Source of the DNA: Microbacterium sp. ProA8 | GTDB taxonomy: Bacteria > Actinomycetota > Actinomycetes > Actinomycetales > Microbacteriaceae | Length of the DNA: 64,000 nt | Reading direction: 5' to 3' | NCBI RefSeq assembly: GCF_039905635.1 | Contig: NZ_CP157000.1 | Location: 1,302,001-1,366,000, forward strand | In this document: piece by piece, positions 25,837 to 35,059 of the stretch | Position numbering within the stretch: the stretch's first letter is position 1 | How the letters are laid out: every line of letters starts with the position of its first letter | Made by a program: the position numbers and the translations under genes | The notes under the pieces: model-generated | Told to the model about the DNA's origin: nothing | The model's input: only the letters and a program-made list of their open reading frames with translations | The model's database searches: none

Positions 25837-26973
25837 ATGGCGCTGCGAGTCGGAGTCGTCGGGGGCGGGCAGCTGGCCCGCATGATGATCGCGCCGGCGG
25901 TCGAGCTCGGAGTCGAGCTGCGGGTGCTCGCCGAAGACCAGGGGATGTCGGCGTCCCTCGCCGCGACCGCTGTCGGCGACTACCGCGACGCCGACACCGT
26001 GCTCGCGTTCGCGCGCGACGTCGACGTCGTGACCTTCGACCATGAGCACGTTCCGCAGGACGTCCTCACCGCCCTCGTCGGCGAGGGGGTAGCGGTCCAC
26101 CCCGGCCCCGACGCACTGAAGTTCGCGCAGGACAAGCTCGTCATGCGGGCCCGCCTGCAGGAGCTCGGGATGCCGCAGCCCGACTGGGCGGCCGTCACCG
26201 ACGCCGACGAGCTGCAGGCCTTCATCGACGATCACGGCGGCCGCGCCGTCGTCAAGACCCCGCGCGGCGGCTACGACGGCAAGGGCGTCCGCGTGGTGTC
26301 GACGGGCACCGAAGCCGACGACTGGTTCGCGACGCTCGCCGAGGACGCCCACGGCGGCGCCCTTCTGGTCGAAGAGCTCGTCGACTTCACGCGCGAGCTC
26401 GCTCAGCAGGTGGCCCGGCGACCTTCCGGCGCGATGAGGGCATACCCGGTCGTCGAGACCGTGCAGCGCGACGGCGTCTGCGCCGAGGTGATCGCGCCGG
26501 CGCCGCACTCGAGCGGACGGCTGCAGCAGGTGGCCGCCGGCATCGGGGCGTCCATCGCCGAGGGCCTCGGCGTGACCGGGATGCTGGCGGTCGAGCTGTT
26601 CGAGACCACCGACGAACGCCTCCTGGTGAACGAGCTGGCGATGCGCCCGCACAACAGCGGGCACTGGAGCCAGGACGGCGCCGTCACGAGCCAGTTCGAG
26701 CAGCACCTCCGCGCCGTGCTCGACCTTCCGCTCGGCGGGACCGAGCCGGTCGCCGAGTGGGCGGTGATGGTGAACATCCTGGGGGGCCCGAGCGAGGATC
26801 CTCTCGACGCGCGCTTCACCGCGGCGATGCAGGAGCACCCGCAGGCGAAGGTCCACACCTACGGCAAGGCGCCCCGCCCGGGGCGCAAAGTCGGGCACAT
26901 CAACGTCGTCGGCGACGACCTCGATGATGTGGCGTACCAGGCCCGGGCGGCGGCATCCTTCTTCCAGGACTGA
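25837..26973 (+). CDS. purK: 5-(carboxyamino)imidazole ribonucleotide synthase
   Basis: A 378-residue ATP-grasp enzyme that carboxylates AIR to N5-CAIR in purine synthesis. It begins LRVGVVGGGQLARMMIAPA, has VKTPRGGYDGKGVRVV (ATP loop), LLVEELVDFTRELAQQVARR and NELAMRPHNSGHWS followed by a Gln/Glu-rich metal and ATP site. ATG at 25837 is preceded by a GAGAGGGAGAG ribosome site (about 25823-25833); an earlier in-frame ATG at 25801 adds residues with no homology. purE, which acts next, follows after 64 bases with its own -10 box. Confidence 0.93.
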   Translation: MALRVGVVGGGQLARMMIAPAVELGVELRVLAEDQGMSASLAATAVGDYRDADTVLAFARDVDVVTFDHEHVPQDVLTALVGEGVAVHPGPDALKFAQDKLVMRARLQELGMPQPDWAAVTDADELQAFIDDHGGRAVVKTPRGGYDGKGVRVVSTGTEADDWFATLAEDAHGGALLVEELVDFTRELAQQVARRPSGAMRAYPVVETVQRDGVCAEVIAPAPHSSGRLQQVAAGIGASIAEGLGVTGMLAVELFETTDERLLVNELAMRPHNSGHWSQDGAVTSQFEQHLRAVLDLPLGGTEPVAEWAVMVNILGGPSEDPLDARFTAAMQEHPQAKVHTYGKAPRPGRKVGHINVVGDDLDDVAYQARAAASFFQD

Positions 26974-27025
26974 TCCCGCGGCGGGCAGAAGCGCGCCGTT
27001 GCGGGGATCTTCCAGCCTTCGCCCC

Positions 27026-27031
27026 TACCCT
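27026..27031 (+). promoter_or_regulatory. -10 box TACCCT of purE
   Basis: TACCCT, 6 bases before GTG at 27038. Confidence 0.45.
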
Positions 27032-27037
27032 TGACGA

Positions 27038-27571
27038 GTGACTGCGCCCTCTGCTGAATCGCGGCCCCTCCATTCCTCCGAGACGCCGCTCGTCGGCGTC
27101 GTCATGGGCTCCGACTCGGACTGGCGGGTCATGAGCGACGCCTCGCAGGCGCTCACGGACTTCGGGATCCCGCACGAGGTCGAAGTCGTCTCGGCGCACC
27201 GCACCCCCGACAAGCTGCTGCGTTACGGCCGTGACGCGCGCTCGCGCGGCCTGCGTGTCATCATCGCCGGCGCCGGCGGGGCCGCACATCTTCCCGGCAT
27301 GCTGGCCTCGCTCACCGCACTTCCCGTCGTCGGCGTCCCCGTGCAGCTCGCGACCCTCGACGGGATGGACTCGCTGCTCAGCATCGTGCAGATGCCCGCC
27401 GGCATCCCGGTCGCCACCGTCTCGATCAACGGCGCCAAGAACGCCGGACTGCTCGCCGCTCGGATCCTCGGGGCCGCCGACGACGCCATCGCTGATCGCG
27501 TCGAGGCGTATGCCCGAGACCTCGAAGCGCAGGTCGAGCAGAAGAACCGGCGGCTCAAGGAGTCCCTGTGA
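27038..27571 (+). CDS. purE: 5-(carboxyamino)imidazole ribonucleotide mutase
   Basis: A 177-residue PurE. The active-site loop [14 protein letters not shown], the catalytic His in SAHRTPDKL, and [25 protein letters not shown] are complete. It converts N5-CAIR to CAIR, the step after PurK. The start is GTG 27038 and the end overlaps the LCP gene by GTGA, so a purine gene is translationally coupled to a wall-glycan ligase. Confidence 0.94.
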   Translation: MTAPSAESRPLHSSETPLVGVVMGSDSDWRVMSDASQALTDFGIPHEVEVVSAHRTPDKLLRYGRDARSRGLRVIIAGAGGAAHLPGMLASLTALPVVGVPVQLATLDGMDSLLSIVQMPAGIPVATVSINGAKNAGLLAARILGAADDAIADRVEAYARDLEAQVEQKNRRLKESL

Positions 27572-29037
27572 GCGTGACGAGCCCGCCGAGCGCCCAGGCA
27601 CGCCCGGTTCGACCGGGCGTCGTCGAGGAGCGTCCGATGCGGAATCCGGATGCCTCCTCCCGCGCGCTCATGACGCGCCGCGGGTGGTGGCTGGTCGCGC
27701 TGAACTTCCTCATCCCCGGGTCCGCGCAGGTGCTCGCCGGCAACCGCAGGCTCGGACGCTTCGGCATCGGTGCGACGCTGCTGATGTGGGTGCTCCTCGT
27801 CATCGCCGTGCTGTTCGCGCTGCTCGCCCCGACCGCGGGACTGAGCATCGTCACGAGCGCGTGGCTGCCGGACTGGCTTGCGCTGCTGCGACCGATCCCG
27901 CTGCTGCTCGCGCAAGGTCTGCTCATCGGGTACGCCGTGCTCTGGGCTGTGCTCACGATCGACACACTGCGCCTCGTGCGCTTGGTCAAGACCGGGCGCC
28001 GCGCCCGCTTCGCGATCGCCCTCGTGGCCATCGGGCTGATGGTGGTCGCCAGCGGAACCGCGGGGTACGCCGCGACCACCGTCGGCGCGGTGCGCAGCAC
28101 CATCAGCACCGTCTTCGGCGCCAGCGGGCCGACCGTGGCGCCGTCCAACGGCTACTACAACATCCTGCTGCTGGGCGCCGACAGTGGCGAGGGCCGCGAC
28201 TCGATGAGGTTCGACAGCATCTCGGTGGTGTCGGTCAACGCCGAGACGGGCGCGACCACGATCACCGGCATCCCTCGGGACATGCCGAACTTCCCGTTCG
28301 CGGAAGGGCCCCTGCAGGACAGGTACCCCGACGGCCACGAGGGCCACGCCGACCCGACCTGCGGGTGGGGGAGCGGGATCAACCAGCTCCGCACCGAGGT
28401 CGAGGTCTGCGAGGACGGGAAGACGCTGTATCCGGATGCCGAGGCCCAGGGCTCGGAGCCGGGCATCGAGGCGACGAAGGACGCCGCCGAGGGGATCCTC
28501 GGCATCGAGATCCCGTACTACGTCTTCGTCGACATGCACGGCTTCGCAGCGCTCGTGGATGCGCTCGGCGGCGTCGACATCAATGTCACCGAGCGCCTGC
28601 CGAAGGGCGGTGGCCCTTCATACCCCGGTGAGCCCGCGGAGGATTGGGCGATCGGCTGGATCGAGCCGGGTCAGCAGCGCATGGACGGCGACACGGCCCA
28701 GTGGTACGCCCGCTCGCGTTACACGACCAGTGACTTCGATCGCATGAGGCGTCAGCGGGAGCTGCAGGAGGCGATCCTCGCGCAGTTCACGCCGCAGGTC
28801 GTGCTCACGCGGTTCCAGGATGTCGCCACCGCGGGATCGGACCTCGTCAAGACCGATCTGCCGCAGTCGTTCATCCCGACGCTCGTCGACCTCGGATTGA
28901 AGGCCAAGGAGCAGCCGGTGCAGACCATCGAGCTGACCCCCGCGGAGGGCATCGACGAGTTCAACCCCGACTACGCGTACATCGCCGGCCTCGTGCAGAC
29001 GACCCTCCACCCGCCGACCCCCACGCCGGAGGGCTGA
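27568..29037 (+). CDS. LytR-CpsA-Psr (LCP) family cell-wall glycopolymer ligase
   Basis: A 489-residue membrane protein. The N-terminal 30-165 region holds about four hydrophobic segments, more than the usual single anchor. The LCP domain (about 195-420) shows [40 protein letters not shown] (the Arg that grips the pyrophosphate) and [19 protein letters not shown], and later [28 protein letters not shown] proteins move lipid-linked wall polymers to peptidoglycan on the outer face of the membrane. It is a good candidate to attach the rhamnose-containing polymers made further right. Confidence 0.9.
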   Translation: MSVTSPPSAQARPVRPGVVEERPMRNPDASSRALMTRRGWWLVALNFLIPGSAQVLAGNRRLGRFGIGATLLMWVLLVIAVLFALLAPTAGLSIVTSAWLPDWLALLRPIPLLLAQGLLIGYAVLWAVLTIDTLRLVRLVKTGRRARFAIALVAIGLMVVASGTAGYAATTVGAVRSTISTVFGASGPTVAPSNGYYNILLLGADSGEGRDSMRFDSISVVSVNAETGATTITGIPRDMPNFPFAEGPLQDRYPDGHEGHADPTCGWGSGINQLRTEVEVCEDGKTLYPDAEAQGSEPGIEATKDAAEGILGIEIPYYVFVDMHGFAALVDALGGVDINVTERLPKGGGPSYPGEPAEDWAIGWIEPGQQRMDGDTAQWYARSRYTTSDFDRMRRQRELQEAILAQFTPQVVLTRFQDVATAGSDLVKTDLPQSFIPTLVDLGLKAKEQPVQTIELTPAEGIDEFNPDYAYIAGLVQTTLHPPTPTPEG

Positions 29038-29040
29038 CCC

Positions 29041-30168
29041 GTGGTGGCAACGCTGCGCGTCGTGCTCGACCAGCTCGTCGCGCCGACCGAGCCCGAGCTC
29101 GCCGAGGCGTCGCGCGAGCTCGCGCGGGCGCTCGTGATCGGCGCGCCCTCCGGCTGCGAGGTCGAGGCCATCGCGCCGGCCGGCGGTTCGGATGAGGCCT
29201 TGGCCGCCGTCACGGGGCTGGCGGGTGTGCGACGCACAGCGCTGCCCCGTCGCGAGCTGTCGGCCGCGCTGCAGCTCGGGGTGGGAACCGGCATCGGCGG
29301 CGGCATGATCCACGCGCCGTCGCTCTTCGCGCCGCTCGTGCGTCATGACCGCCTGCACGACAACGATCAGACCGTGGTGACCGTGTGGGATCTGCGCCCC
29401 TGGGAATCGCCCGCTGAGCTGCCGCGCCCGGTCGTCGCGTGGCACAAGGCGATGCTCAAGCGCGCGGTGAAGCACGCCGACGCCGTGGTGGTGCCGACGC
29501 ACTCGCTCGCGGGCCGGCTGCTCGAGATCGCGCCCCTCGGTGACCGCGTGCGGGTCATCTCCGGCGCGTCGCCACTGGGCTTCTCCGTCCCGACGGACGA
29601 GGTCGGCCGCCGCCGCGAGCTGGGCCTGCCGGATGGGTTCATCCTCTTGGCCGGTGGGCCGCTGGGCTCGGAAGGGCTGGATGCCGGACTCGCCGCAGTG
29701 GCGGCATCCGGTGTCGATCTGCCGGTCGTGGTGATCGACGTCGAAGAGGGGCACGAGCCGGCGGTGGCGGATCTCGCCTCAGCTGCCGGGATCCCCGAAC
29801 GCGCGCTGCACGTGCGCGGAGTGCTGTCGGCGGTGGACCGTGCCGCGGTGTTCGGCGCGGCCGTCGCGTTCGTCGCGCCGTCGCGGCGAGCGGCATTCCC
29901 CTGGCGCGTCGTCGACGCACTGACGCTGGGCGTGCCGGTCATCGCCGCGTCCTCCGCGGTGCACAGCGACGTCGTCGCCGAGGGCGGGGTCCTCATCGCG
30001 GGCACCGATGCGTCGAGCCTTGTCGACGGCCTGGGCGCGGCGCTGTCCGCGTCGCTCGGGTCGACGGCGGCCGCGGAGCGGCTGGGCGTGCTGGCGGGTG
30101 ACCGCGGGCGCGCGTTCTCGTGGCGTGAAGCCGCCGACAAGGTGTGGATGCTGCACGCGGAGCTGTAG
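29041..30168 (+). CDS. Glycosyltransferase, GT1/GT4-like
   Basis: A 375-residue enzyme with a two-domain GT-B pattern. The N-domain has WHKAMLKRAVKHADAVVVPTHSLAGRL, typical of the hinge region of family-4 enzymes. The C-domain has AAFPWRVVDALTLGVPVIAASSAVHSDVVAEGGVLI, which resembles the nucleotide-sugar site but lacks a clear E-x7-E. The start is GTG 29041, four bases after the LCP stop, so both are in one operon. Sugar and acceptor are unknown; a role in the same wall polymer is inferred from position. Confidence 0.75.
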   Translation: MVATLRVVLDQLVAPTEPELAEASRELARALVIGAPSGCEVEAIAPAGGSDEALAAVTGLAGVRRTALPRRELSAALQLGVGTGIGGGMIHAPSLFAPLVRHDRLHDNDQTVVTVWDLRPWESPAELPRPVVAWHKAMLKRAVKHADAVVVPTHSLAGRLLEIAPLGDRVRVISGASPLGFSVPTDEVGRRRELGLPDGFILLAGGPLGSEGLDAGLAAVAASGVDLPVVVIDVEEGHEPAVADLASAAGIPERALHVRGVLSAVDRAAVFGAAVAFVAPSRRAAFPWRVVDALTLGVPVIAASSAVHSDVVAEGGVLIAGTDASSLVDGLGAALSASLGSTAAAERLGVLAGDRGRAFSWREAADKVWMLHAEL

Positions 30169-30203
30169 CGGTTCGACCGGTCGATTCACCGGATTCCACC
30201 GTG

Positions 30204-30240
30204 CACTGGTCAGAGTGAATCACATACGCCACACTGGTCA
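30204..30240 (+). promoter_or_regulatory. Direct repeat CACTGGTCA x2 before the SH3/DUF4214 gene
   Basis: CACTGGTCA occurs at 30204-30212 and 30232-30240, exactly 28 bases apart. The second copy overlaps a -10-like box CACACT (30230-30235) 6 bases before ATG 30242. A protein bound to both would cover the -35 to start region, so this may be an operator. Confidence 0.4.
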
Positions 30241-30241
30241 C

Positions 30242-31996
30242 ATGCCGGGGGGTATGAAACACCGCTTTGCCCAACGATCTCGATCGACGATCGCGTTGAT
30301 TGCGACGCTCGGGTTGCTCGTCGGGGTGGTCCCTGCCCTGACGGCGGTTGCGACGCCGGCGGCCCCCGCCGCAGCCGTGGTGGCGTCCGACTTCCACGCT
30401 GAGACAGGAGTCGTCCGGGCCGCGGATCTGTCGCTGTTCCAGTCAGGGAACATCATCGCTGACGCGGTGTTCTTCAATCGCGACACGATGACTGAGGCGC
30501 AGATCCAGACCTTCTTGGAACAACGGGTCCCGCGCTGCGAAGCCGGCTATACGTGCCTCAAGGACTGGTACGACACGTCGCGCACGACGAACCCCGATGC
30601 CATGTGCGGTGGATATTCCGGGGGCATGCGCGAGCGCGCCTCTCGGATCATCTATCGCGTAGCGCAGGCGTGCGGCATCAACCCGCAAGTGATCCTCGCG
30701 ACGCTTCAGAAGGAGCAGGGTCTCGTCAACCACGTCTGGCCCAGTGACTGGCGCTACACGATCGCGATGGGGCAAGGTTGCCCCGATACCGCCGCCTGCG
30801 ACACCCGGTACTACGGCTTTTTCAACCAGGTGTACGGCGCCGCATGGCAGCTCAAGCGCTACGCGAACCCGCCGGGAACGAGCCAGTACTTCACCTGGTA
30901 CGCGCCTGGCAAGACGTGGAACGTGCGTTGGCATCCGAACGCCGCGTGCGGCTCGTCGCCGGTTCACATCCAGAACCAGGCGACTGCGAACCTCTACTAC
31001 TACACGCCCTACCAGCCCAATGCTGCGGCGCTTCGCGCCGGGTACGGCGAGGGCGACGGATGCTCCAGCTACGGCAACCGGAACTTCTTCCAGTACTTCA
31101 CGGACTGGTTCGGATCGACTCAGGCCCCGAATCCGTGCCAGCCGCCGCCAGACAGTCAGGTCACCCCCGCAAGCGGCGAGTACATGGTGAACGTTGCTTC
31201 CCTCAATGCCCGCAAGGCACCGACCCAGAGTTGCGGCGAGGGCGTCGTGAGCCTCGCTCAGGGAACGAAGGTGCTCAAGCTCGGCGAGTACGGCTCGTGG
31301 TGGAAGGTGAGTGTGAATGGGGGTGCCTACTGGGTTGCCTCCGAATACCTTCTCTATGTCACGCCGAAGGATGTCGACTCATTCCTCCAGGCCGTTTACA
31401 TCGATGTGTTGGGGCGGCAGGCAGGGACGGGGGAGCGGGCGGGATGGGGTCAGGCGATCGCCAACGGCATGCCGCGTCTGCAGGTCGTGTACGGCTTCGT
31501 CAACAGCGATGAGTTCCGCATGCTGAAGATCACCGAGGCATACCGTGAGGTCCTGGGGCGGGCTCCCGAGGACGGCGGCATGACGGCCTGGCTGAACGGG
31601 ATGCGAGGGGGCGTGCTCGCACCCGACGATGCGTACCGCGCCTTCCTGCGGTCCGATGAGTACTACATGTTGACCGGGGGAACCGACGCCCGGTTCGTCG
31701 CGGCAGTCTACGAGAAGATCCTGCATCGCGCGGCGGGTCAGGAGGAGATCGAAGGATGGTCTCGGGTTGTGGCTGCTGTCGGTCGAGCAGCCGTGGTCGA
31801 CAGCATATGGACTTCAGTGGAGACGGCTCGAGCGCGCGTGGCCGTGATGTACAGGGCCTACCTGGGGCGCGAGCCGGACCAGGCCGCCCTGGAGGGCTGG
31901 GGCGACCATGATCTGCGATATGGGCACAACGCCGTCCGAATGGGGATCCTCGGCAGCGCCGAGTACCAATCCCGAGCAGCGACCCGGTTCCCCTGA
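30242..31996 (+). CDS. Secreted wall protein: lytic/hemagglutinin-like domain, SH3b, four DUF4214 repeats
   Basis: A 584-residue exported protein. The signal peptide spans about 5-45 (FAQRSRSTIALIATLGLLVG, Ala-rich cleavage region). Residues about 50-300 form a Cys- and Trp-rich domain with GINPQVILATLQKEQGLV, a pattern like actinobacterial lysozyme-like or hemagglutinin domains, where the Glu may be catalytic. An SH3b domain (about 325-385) precedes DUF4214 repeats: VYIDVLGR, AYREVLGR, VYEKILHR and MYRAYLGR mark four units to the end. It probably binds or edits wall glycan outside the cell. ATG 30242 is supported by CACACT at 6 bases. Its stop lies inside a perfect palindrome. Confidence 0.75.
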   Translation: MPGGMKHRFAQRSRSTIALIATLGLLVGVVPALTAVATPAAPAAAVVASDFHAETGVVRAADLSLFQSGNIIADAVFFNRDTMTEAQIQTFLEQRVPRCEAGYTCLKDWYDTSRTTNPDAMCGGYSGGMRERASRIIYRVAQACGINPQVILATLQKEQGLVNHVWPSDWRYTIAMGQGCPDTAACDTRYYGFFNQVYGAAWQLKRYANPPGTSQYFTWYAPGKTWNVRWHPNAACGSSPVHIQNQATANLYYYTPYQPNAAALRAGYGEGDGCSSYGNRNFFQYFTDWFGSTQAPNPCQPPPDSQVTPASGEYMVNVASLNARKAPTQSCGEGVVSLAQGTKVLKLGEYGSWWKVSVNGGAYWVASEYLLYVTPKDVDSFLQAVYIDVLGRQAGTGERAGWGQAIANGMPRLQVVYGFVNSDEFRMLKITEAYREVLGRAPEDGGMTAWLNGMRGGVLAPDDAYRAFLRSDEYYMLTGGTDARFVAAVYEKILHRAAGQEEIEGWSRVVAAVGRAAVVDSIWTSVETARARVAVMYRAYLGREPDQAALEGWGDHDLRYGHNAVRMGILGSAEYQSRAATRFP

Positions 31997-32015
31997 CGCG
32001 TCAGGGGAACCGGGT
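31982..32015. terminator. Perfect 34-bp palindrome between convergent genes
   Basis: ACCCGGTTCCCCTGACG (31982-31998) is followed immediately by its exact reverse complement (31999-32015), with no spacer. It overlaps the last codons and stop of the SH3/DUF4214 gene and ends 8 bases before the facing gene. It is probably a two-way terminator; a protein-binding dyad is also possible. Confidence 0.85.
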
Positions 32016-32022
32016 GCGGATG

Positions 32023-33744
32023 TCATTCGAATCCGCGGAGCCGTTTCTCGTCGAGCAGGCTCGACTCGATCCGCTCGTTGAGCAGTTCCTCACCTGGCGT
32101 TCCCTCGAAGTCGTAGATGGTGAAACCGGCGCACTCCTGCACGGACTTCGGCGGTCCGAGCGGTGCGACCGAGTCTTCAGTGACGAAGCCCCACGGGTCT
32201 GCCACGACGAAGGTGAAGCGCTGGTCATCGTAGCTCGCCAGGTTGATCATCCACGGATACACCGTCAGGTCGGAATTGACCTGAAGAATCGCTTCATCGT
32301 GTGTGCCGTAGAGATCCCAATTGCGCGTCAGCCAGAATGTCCCTACTCCAGACTCGGCGTCCGCGGGAAGATCGGCCGTACAGCTGGCGCCGGAGCGTTC
32401 CTCCGAGAACGCCAGCACCGAAGCTCGGTGGACGGACAGCGCTCCTCCGATGATGATCAGAAGACCCATCCCCGACGCGAAGATCATTCCGTACACGACG
32501 AGGCTGCGCCTCACGCGCTCATCGCGTACCGATGCGAGGGTCAGTCGCAGGAACCGCACCGCCTCGTAGGAGGCGGAGAGCAATGGGAAGACGAAGAACG
32601 GTTCGAGGTAGCGCGTCGTCATCGTGCCCGTGACGACCATCCCGACGAGCAGCGACGTCACGCTCGCCCACGAGAAGATGGCGAGGATCAGCTCGGCAGA
32701 CGTGACGTGCCAGCGAAGATCTGAGTGACGCGAGCCGATCAGAGCTCTGGCGATGGGCAGCGCGGTGATGAGCAGCGCCACCGAGGCGATGAGAAGCTTG
32801 AGGAAACCGTGCGGGGTGGCGAGCAGGTCACCGGTGACCCGGTTCAGCAACGCGAGCGATTCTCCGATCATCGAAGGATTGAAGTAGCTGCCTACACTCC
32901 GCGAGCCGAAGCGTTCCAGGAGCTGGCGGAGAACGTACCCGGCCATCACAGTGGCGACGATGACGATGGCCAGCGTCCAGAACCACCGGCGCGGGATCCG
33001 ACGAAGCAGCACAGCGATGACCAACGTGACGCTGAAAGGCGCGAGAACCTGCATCCAGAACAGAGGGTTGGAGGCGCCCGTCAAGGCGCCGAGCACCACG
33101 AACAGCACTGTGAACACTGCCGTTCGAGGCGCGCGCACGGGTGGATCGGTGAAGCTGTGTGTCACCCAGAGGGTGAGGCCGATCGCCGTCAGGCCGGAGA
33201 GGACCACACCCGGGTAGTACGAGACGAGCAGGAAGAGGCTCGCAATCGCCGTCCCGTTGATGTCGGAAACCGGCTCCAGCAGCACGTAGACGATGTACGT
33301 GGCCGTCGCGCCCAGCGCGACGCACACCTCCACGAGGCGGTGTCGAGAGTGCCGGAAAAGAAGCCGTGTGCACCAACGAAGGAGTACGTAGAGCAGGACG
33401 AGATTCAGCACCGCGAGCCCCGCGAGCGCGGCACGCGGGTTGTCGGTGAAGCTGCTGACGATCCAATAGAGCACGCCCTCGGGAAAGAGGAACAACTGCG
33501 ACGAGAACACCCACTCGAAAGGCTCGCCCGCCAGCACGGACTCTCGGAGCAGAGGAAGCACGAGTGAGTCACCGCTATAGAGGAGGTTGATCTCCCAGTC
33601 GGTATTGATCCATCGGGCGAGGATGATCAAGCTCGCCGCGATGACGATCACGACCGCGAGAAGTTCGACGCCCGCGCGCGCCCACCACGGGAACCGGGGT
33701 GGCGCAGGTGAGAGGGGTGGTCTGACAGCAGTCTCGCTAGACAT
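32023..33744 (-). CDS. Polytopic membrane protein, GT-C/YfhO-like topology
   Basis: A 573-residue protein with about 11 hydrophobic segments, one near the start (WWARAGVELLAVVIVIAASLIILARW), a first outside loop with NTDWEINLLYSGDSLVLPLL, then dense helices and a C-terminal outside domain of about 100 residues (from HRASVLAFSEERSGASC). The shape is that of GT-C lipid-linked sugar transferases, but no exact family can be named. The ATG at 33744 overlaps the upstream GT2 gene by 8 bases. It is therefore paired with a DPM-like enzyme that could supply its polyprenyl-phosphate sugar. Confidence 0.65.
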   Translation of the reverse strand: MSSETAVRPPLSPAPPRFPWWARAGVELLAVVIVIAASLIILARWINTDWEINLLYSGDSLVLPLLRESVLAGEPFEWVFSSQLFLFPEGVLYWIVSSFTDNPRAALAGLAVLNLVLLYVLLRWCTRLLFRHSRHRLVEVCVALGATATYIVYVLLEPVSDINGTAIASLFLLVSYYPGVVLSGLTAIGLTLWVTHSFTDPPVRAPRTAVFTVLFVVLGALTGASNPLFWMQVLAPFSVTLVIAVLLRRIPRRWFWTLAIVIVATVMAGYVLRQLLERFGSRSVGSYFNPSMIGESLALLNRVTGDLLATPHGFLKLLIASVALLITALPIARALIGSRHSDLRWHVTSAELILAIFSWASVTSLLVGMVVTGTMTTRYLEPFFVFPLLSASYEAVRFLRLTLASVRDERVRRSLVVYGMIFASGMGLLIIIGGALSVHRASVLAFSEERSGASCTADLPADAESGVGTFWLTRNWDLYGTHDEAILQVNSDLTVYPWMINLASYDDQRFTFVVADPWGFVTEDSVAPLGPPKSVQECAGFTIYDFEGTPGEELLNERIESSLLDEKRLRGFE

Positions 33745-34477
33745 TTCCGCGCGCCGCCCGGATACGCGGGACCAGAACGAAGTTCTGGATGAGCGTGTTG
33801 CGCGGGATCTTCGATTCCCCATTGGTCCTGTCGAAGAAGACGATGGGGAGTTCGACGACTCGCTTCGCGGCGAGCAGCGCACGGTACTTCAGCACGAGGA
33901 TGAATCCGTAGCCAGTCGCCGATATGGTCTGCGGCTGGATGCGGCGCAGGACCTCACTCGAGAACATGTTGAACCCGCCGGTGTAGTCGGTGATCTGCCG
34001 GCTGAGCACAGTCCGGGCATAGATGTTTCCTCCGCGGCTGAGGAACTTGCGACGAAACGACCAGTCGGGCGTGCCGCCCCCGGGGATGTATCGGGAGGCG
34101 ACGACGAACGGTGTGCCTGCCTGCGCCTGGTGGATGAACCCCGAAATGTACTTGGGGTCGTGGGAGAGGTCAGCGTCCATCTGTAGGATGTGGTCGAACT
34201 CCTCACTCAGGATGAGCGCGAAGCCGTGGATATAGGCTGCTCCGAGTCCTTCCTTCGTCGGCTTCACGATGACTCGCACAGCGAAGTTGTCCCGCTCGAG
34301 GGACGGGGCCACTTGTTCGACGAAGGAGGCAGTGCCATCTGGGGAGGAATCATCCAGGACGAAGAGCGTGATCGAGGTGTCGGGATGCTGAGAACTGACG
34401 CGCGAGATCGACTCGATCAGCGCCTCAACGTTGTTGACCTCGTTGTACGTGGGCACGGCGATGGCGAGCTTGAGCAT
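33737..34477 (-). CDS. GT2 polyprenol-phosphate sugar synthase (DPM1-like)
   Basis: A 246-residue GT-A enzyme. IAVPTYNEVNNVEALIESI, FVLDDSSPDGTASFVE and the metal motif QMDADLSHDPKYI are those of dolichyl-phosphate mannose synthase relatives, as is SRYIPGGGTPDWSFRRKFLSR. It would move mannose or another sugar from a nucleotide donor to polyprenyl phosphate. There is no C-terminal membrane anchor. It shares an operon with the GT-C-like protein and is divergent from GtrA. TATCCT lies 8 bases before ATG 34477. Confidence 0.88.
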   Translation of the reverse strand: MLKLAIAVPTYNEVNNVEALIESISRVSSQHPDTSITLFVLDDSSPDGTASFVEQVAPSLERDNFAVRVIVKPTKEGLGAAYIHGFALILSEEFDHILQMDADLSHDPKYISGFIHQAQAGTPFVVASRYIPGGGTPDWSFRRKFLSRGGNIYARTVLSRQITDYTGGFNMFSSEVLRRIQPQTISATGYGFILVLKYRALLAAKRVVELPIVFFDRTNGESKIPRNTLIQNFVLVPRIRAARGNV

Positions 34478-34485
34478 GGTTGTGA

Positions 34486-34491
34486 AGGATA
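34486..34491 (-). promoter_or_regulatory. -10 box TATCCT of the DPM1-like gene
   Basis: TATCCT on the minus strand, 8 bases before ATG at 34477. Confidence 0.4.
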
Positions 34492-34500
34492 CCCCAATAG

Positions 34501-35025
34501 GTGAAGAGGCTTCTGTCGAACGAGAAGGTTCGATTCCTGGTGGCGGGGTGTGTCAACACGGCGCTCGACTTCGTGCTACTCAACGTGCTGGTGTTCGCCT
34601 TCGGGACCCCGACCCTCGTCGCGAACGCGATCTCGGTCACGGTCGGCATCTGCGTCTCCTATCTGTTGAATCACTTCTTCGTCTTCCGCTACCAGGAGCC
34701 GATCTCTCTGAAGCGATTCGGGATGTTCTTCCTGGTGACGGGGTTCAGCTCGCTCATCCTGCAGAATGCGGTCATCCTCGGGTTCGAGCTCCTGTTCGAC
34801 ACAGAGTTCGGTCGTTCACTTCTGTTCCTGCCGAGTGAGGACGGCAAGCACTTCGTCGCGATCAACATCGCGAAGGCGGCCGCCGTGCTGCTCGGCCTGA
34901 TCTGGAACTTCCTCTTCTACAAGTTCGTCATCTTCCGCTCTCGACAGGCGGCCTCTTCAGAGGAGCCCGCCGTCGAGGCGGCGCCCGCAGCCGGCACGGC
35001 AGTCGCCGATCCGCCCGCCGTGTGA
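34501..35025 (+). CDS. GtrA-family membrane protein
   Basis: A 174-residue GtrA protein with four membrane helices: VRFLVAGCVNTALDFVLLNVL, the VSYLLNHFFVFR motif, FFLVTGFSSLILQNAVIL and LLGLIWNFLFYKFVIFRS. GtrA proteins are thought to flip or handle polyprenyl-phosphate sugars for surface glycosylation. The GTG start is 23 bases from the divergent DPM1-like gene, the usual functional partner. The C-terminus is Ala/Pro-rich. Confidence 0.88.
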   Translation: MKRLLSNEKVRFLVAGCVNTALDFVLLNVLVFAFGTPTLVANAISVTVGICVSYLLNHFFVFRYQEPISLKRFGMFFLVTGFSSLILQNAVILGFELLFDTEFGRSLLFLPSEDGKHFVAINIAKAAAVLLGLIWNFLFYKFVIFRSRQAASSEEPAVEAAPAAGTAVADPPAV

Positions 35026-35046
35026 TCGACGCGCTCGCACTCCTCG

Positions 35047-35052
35047 TATAGT
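35047..35052 (+). promoter_or_regulatory. -10 box TATAGT of the large membrane protein gene
   Basis: TATAGT, 7 bases before GTG 35060. It overlaps an earlier in-frame GTG at 35051, which therefore cannot be the start. Confidence 0.5.
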
Positions 35053-35059
35053 GGTCCCC

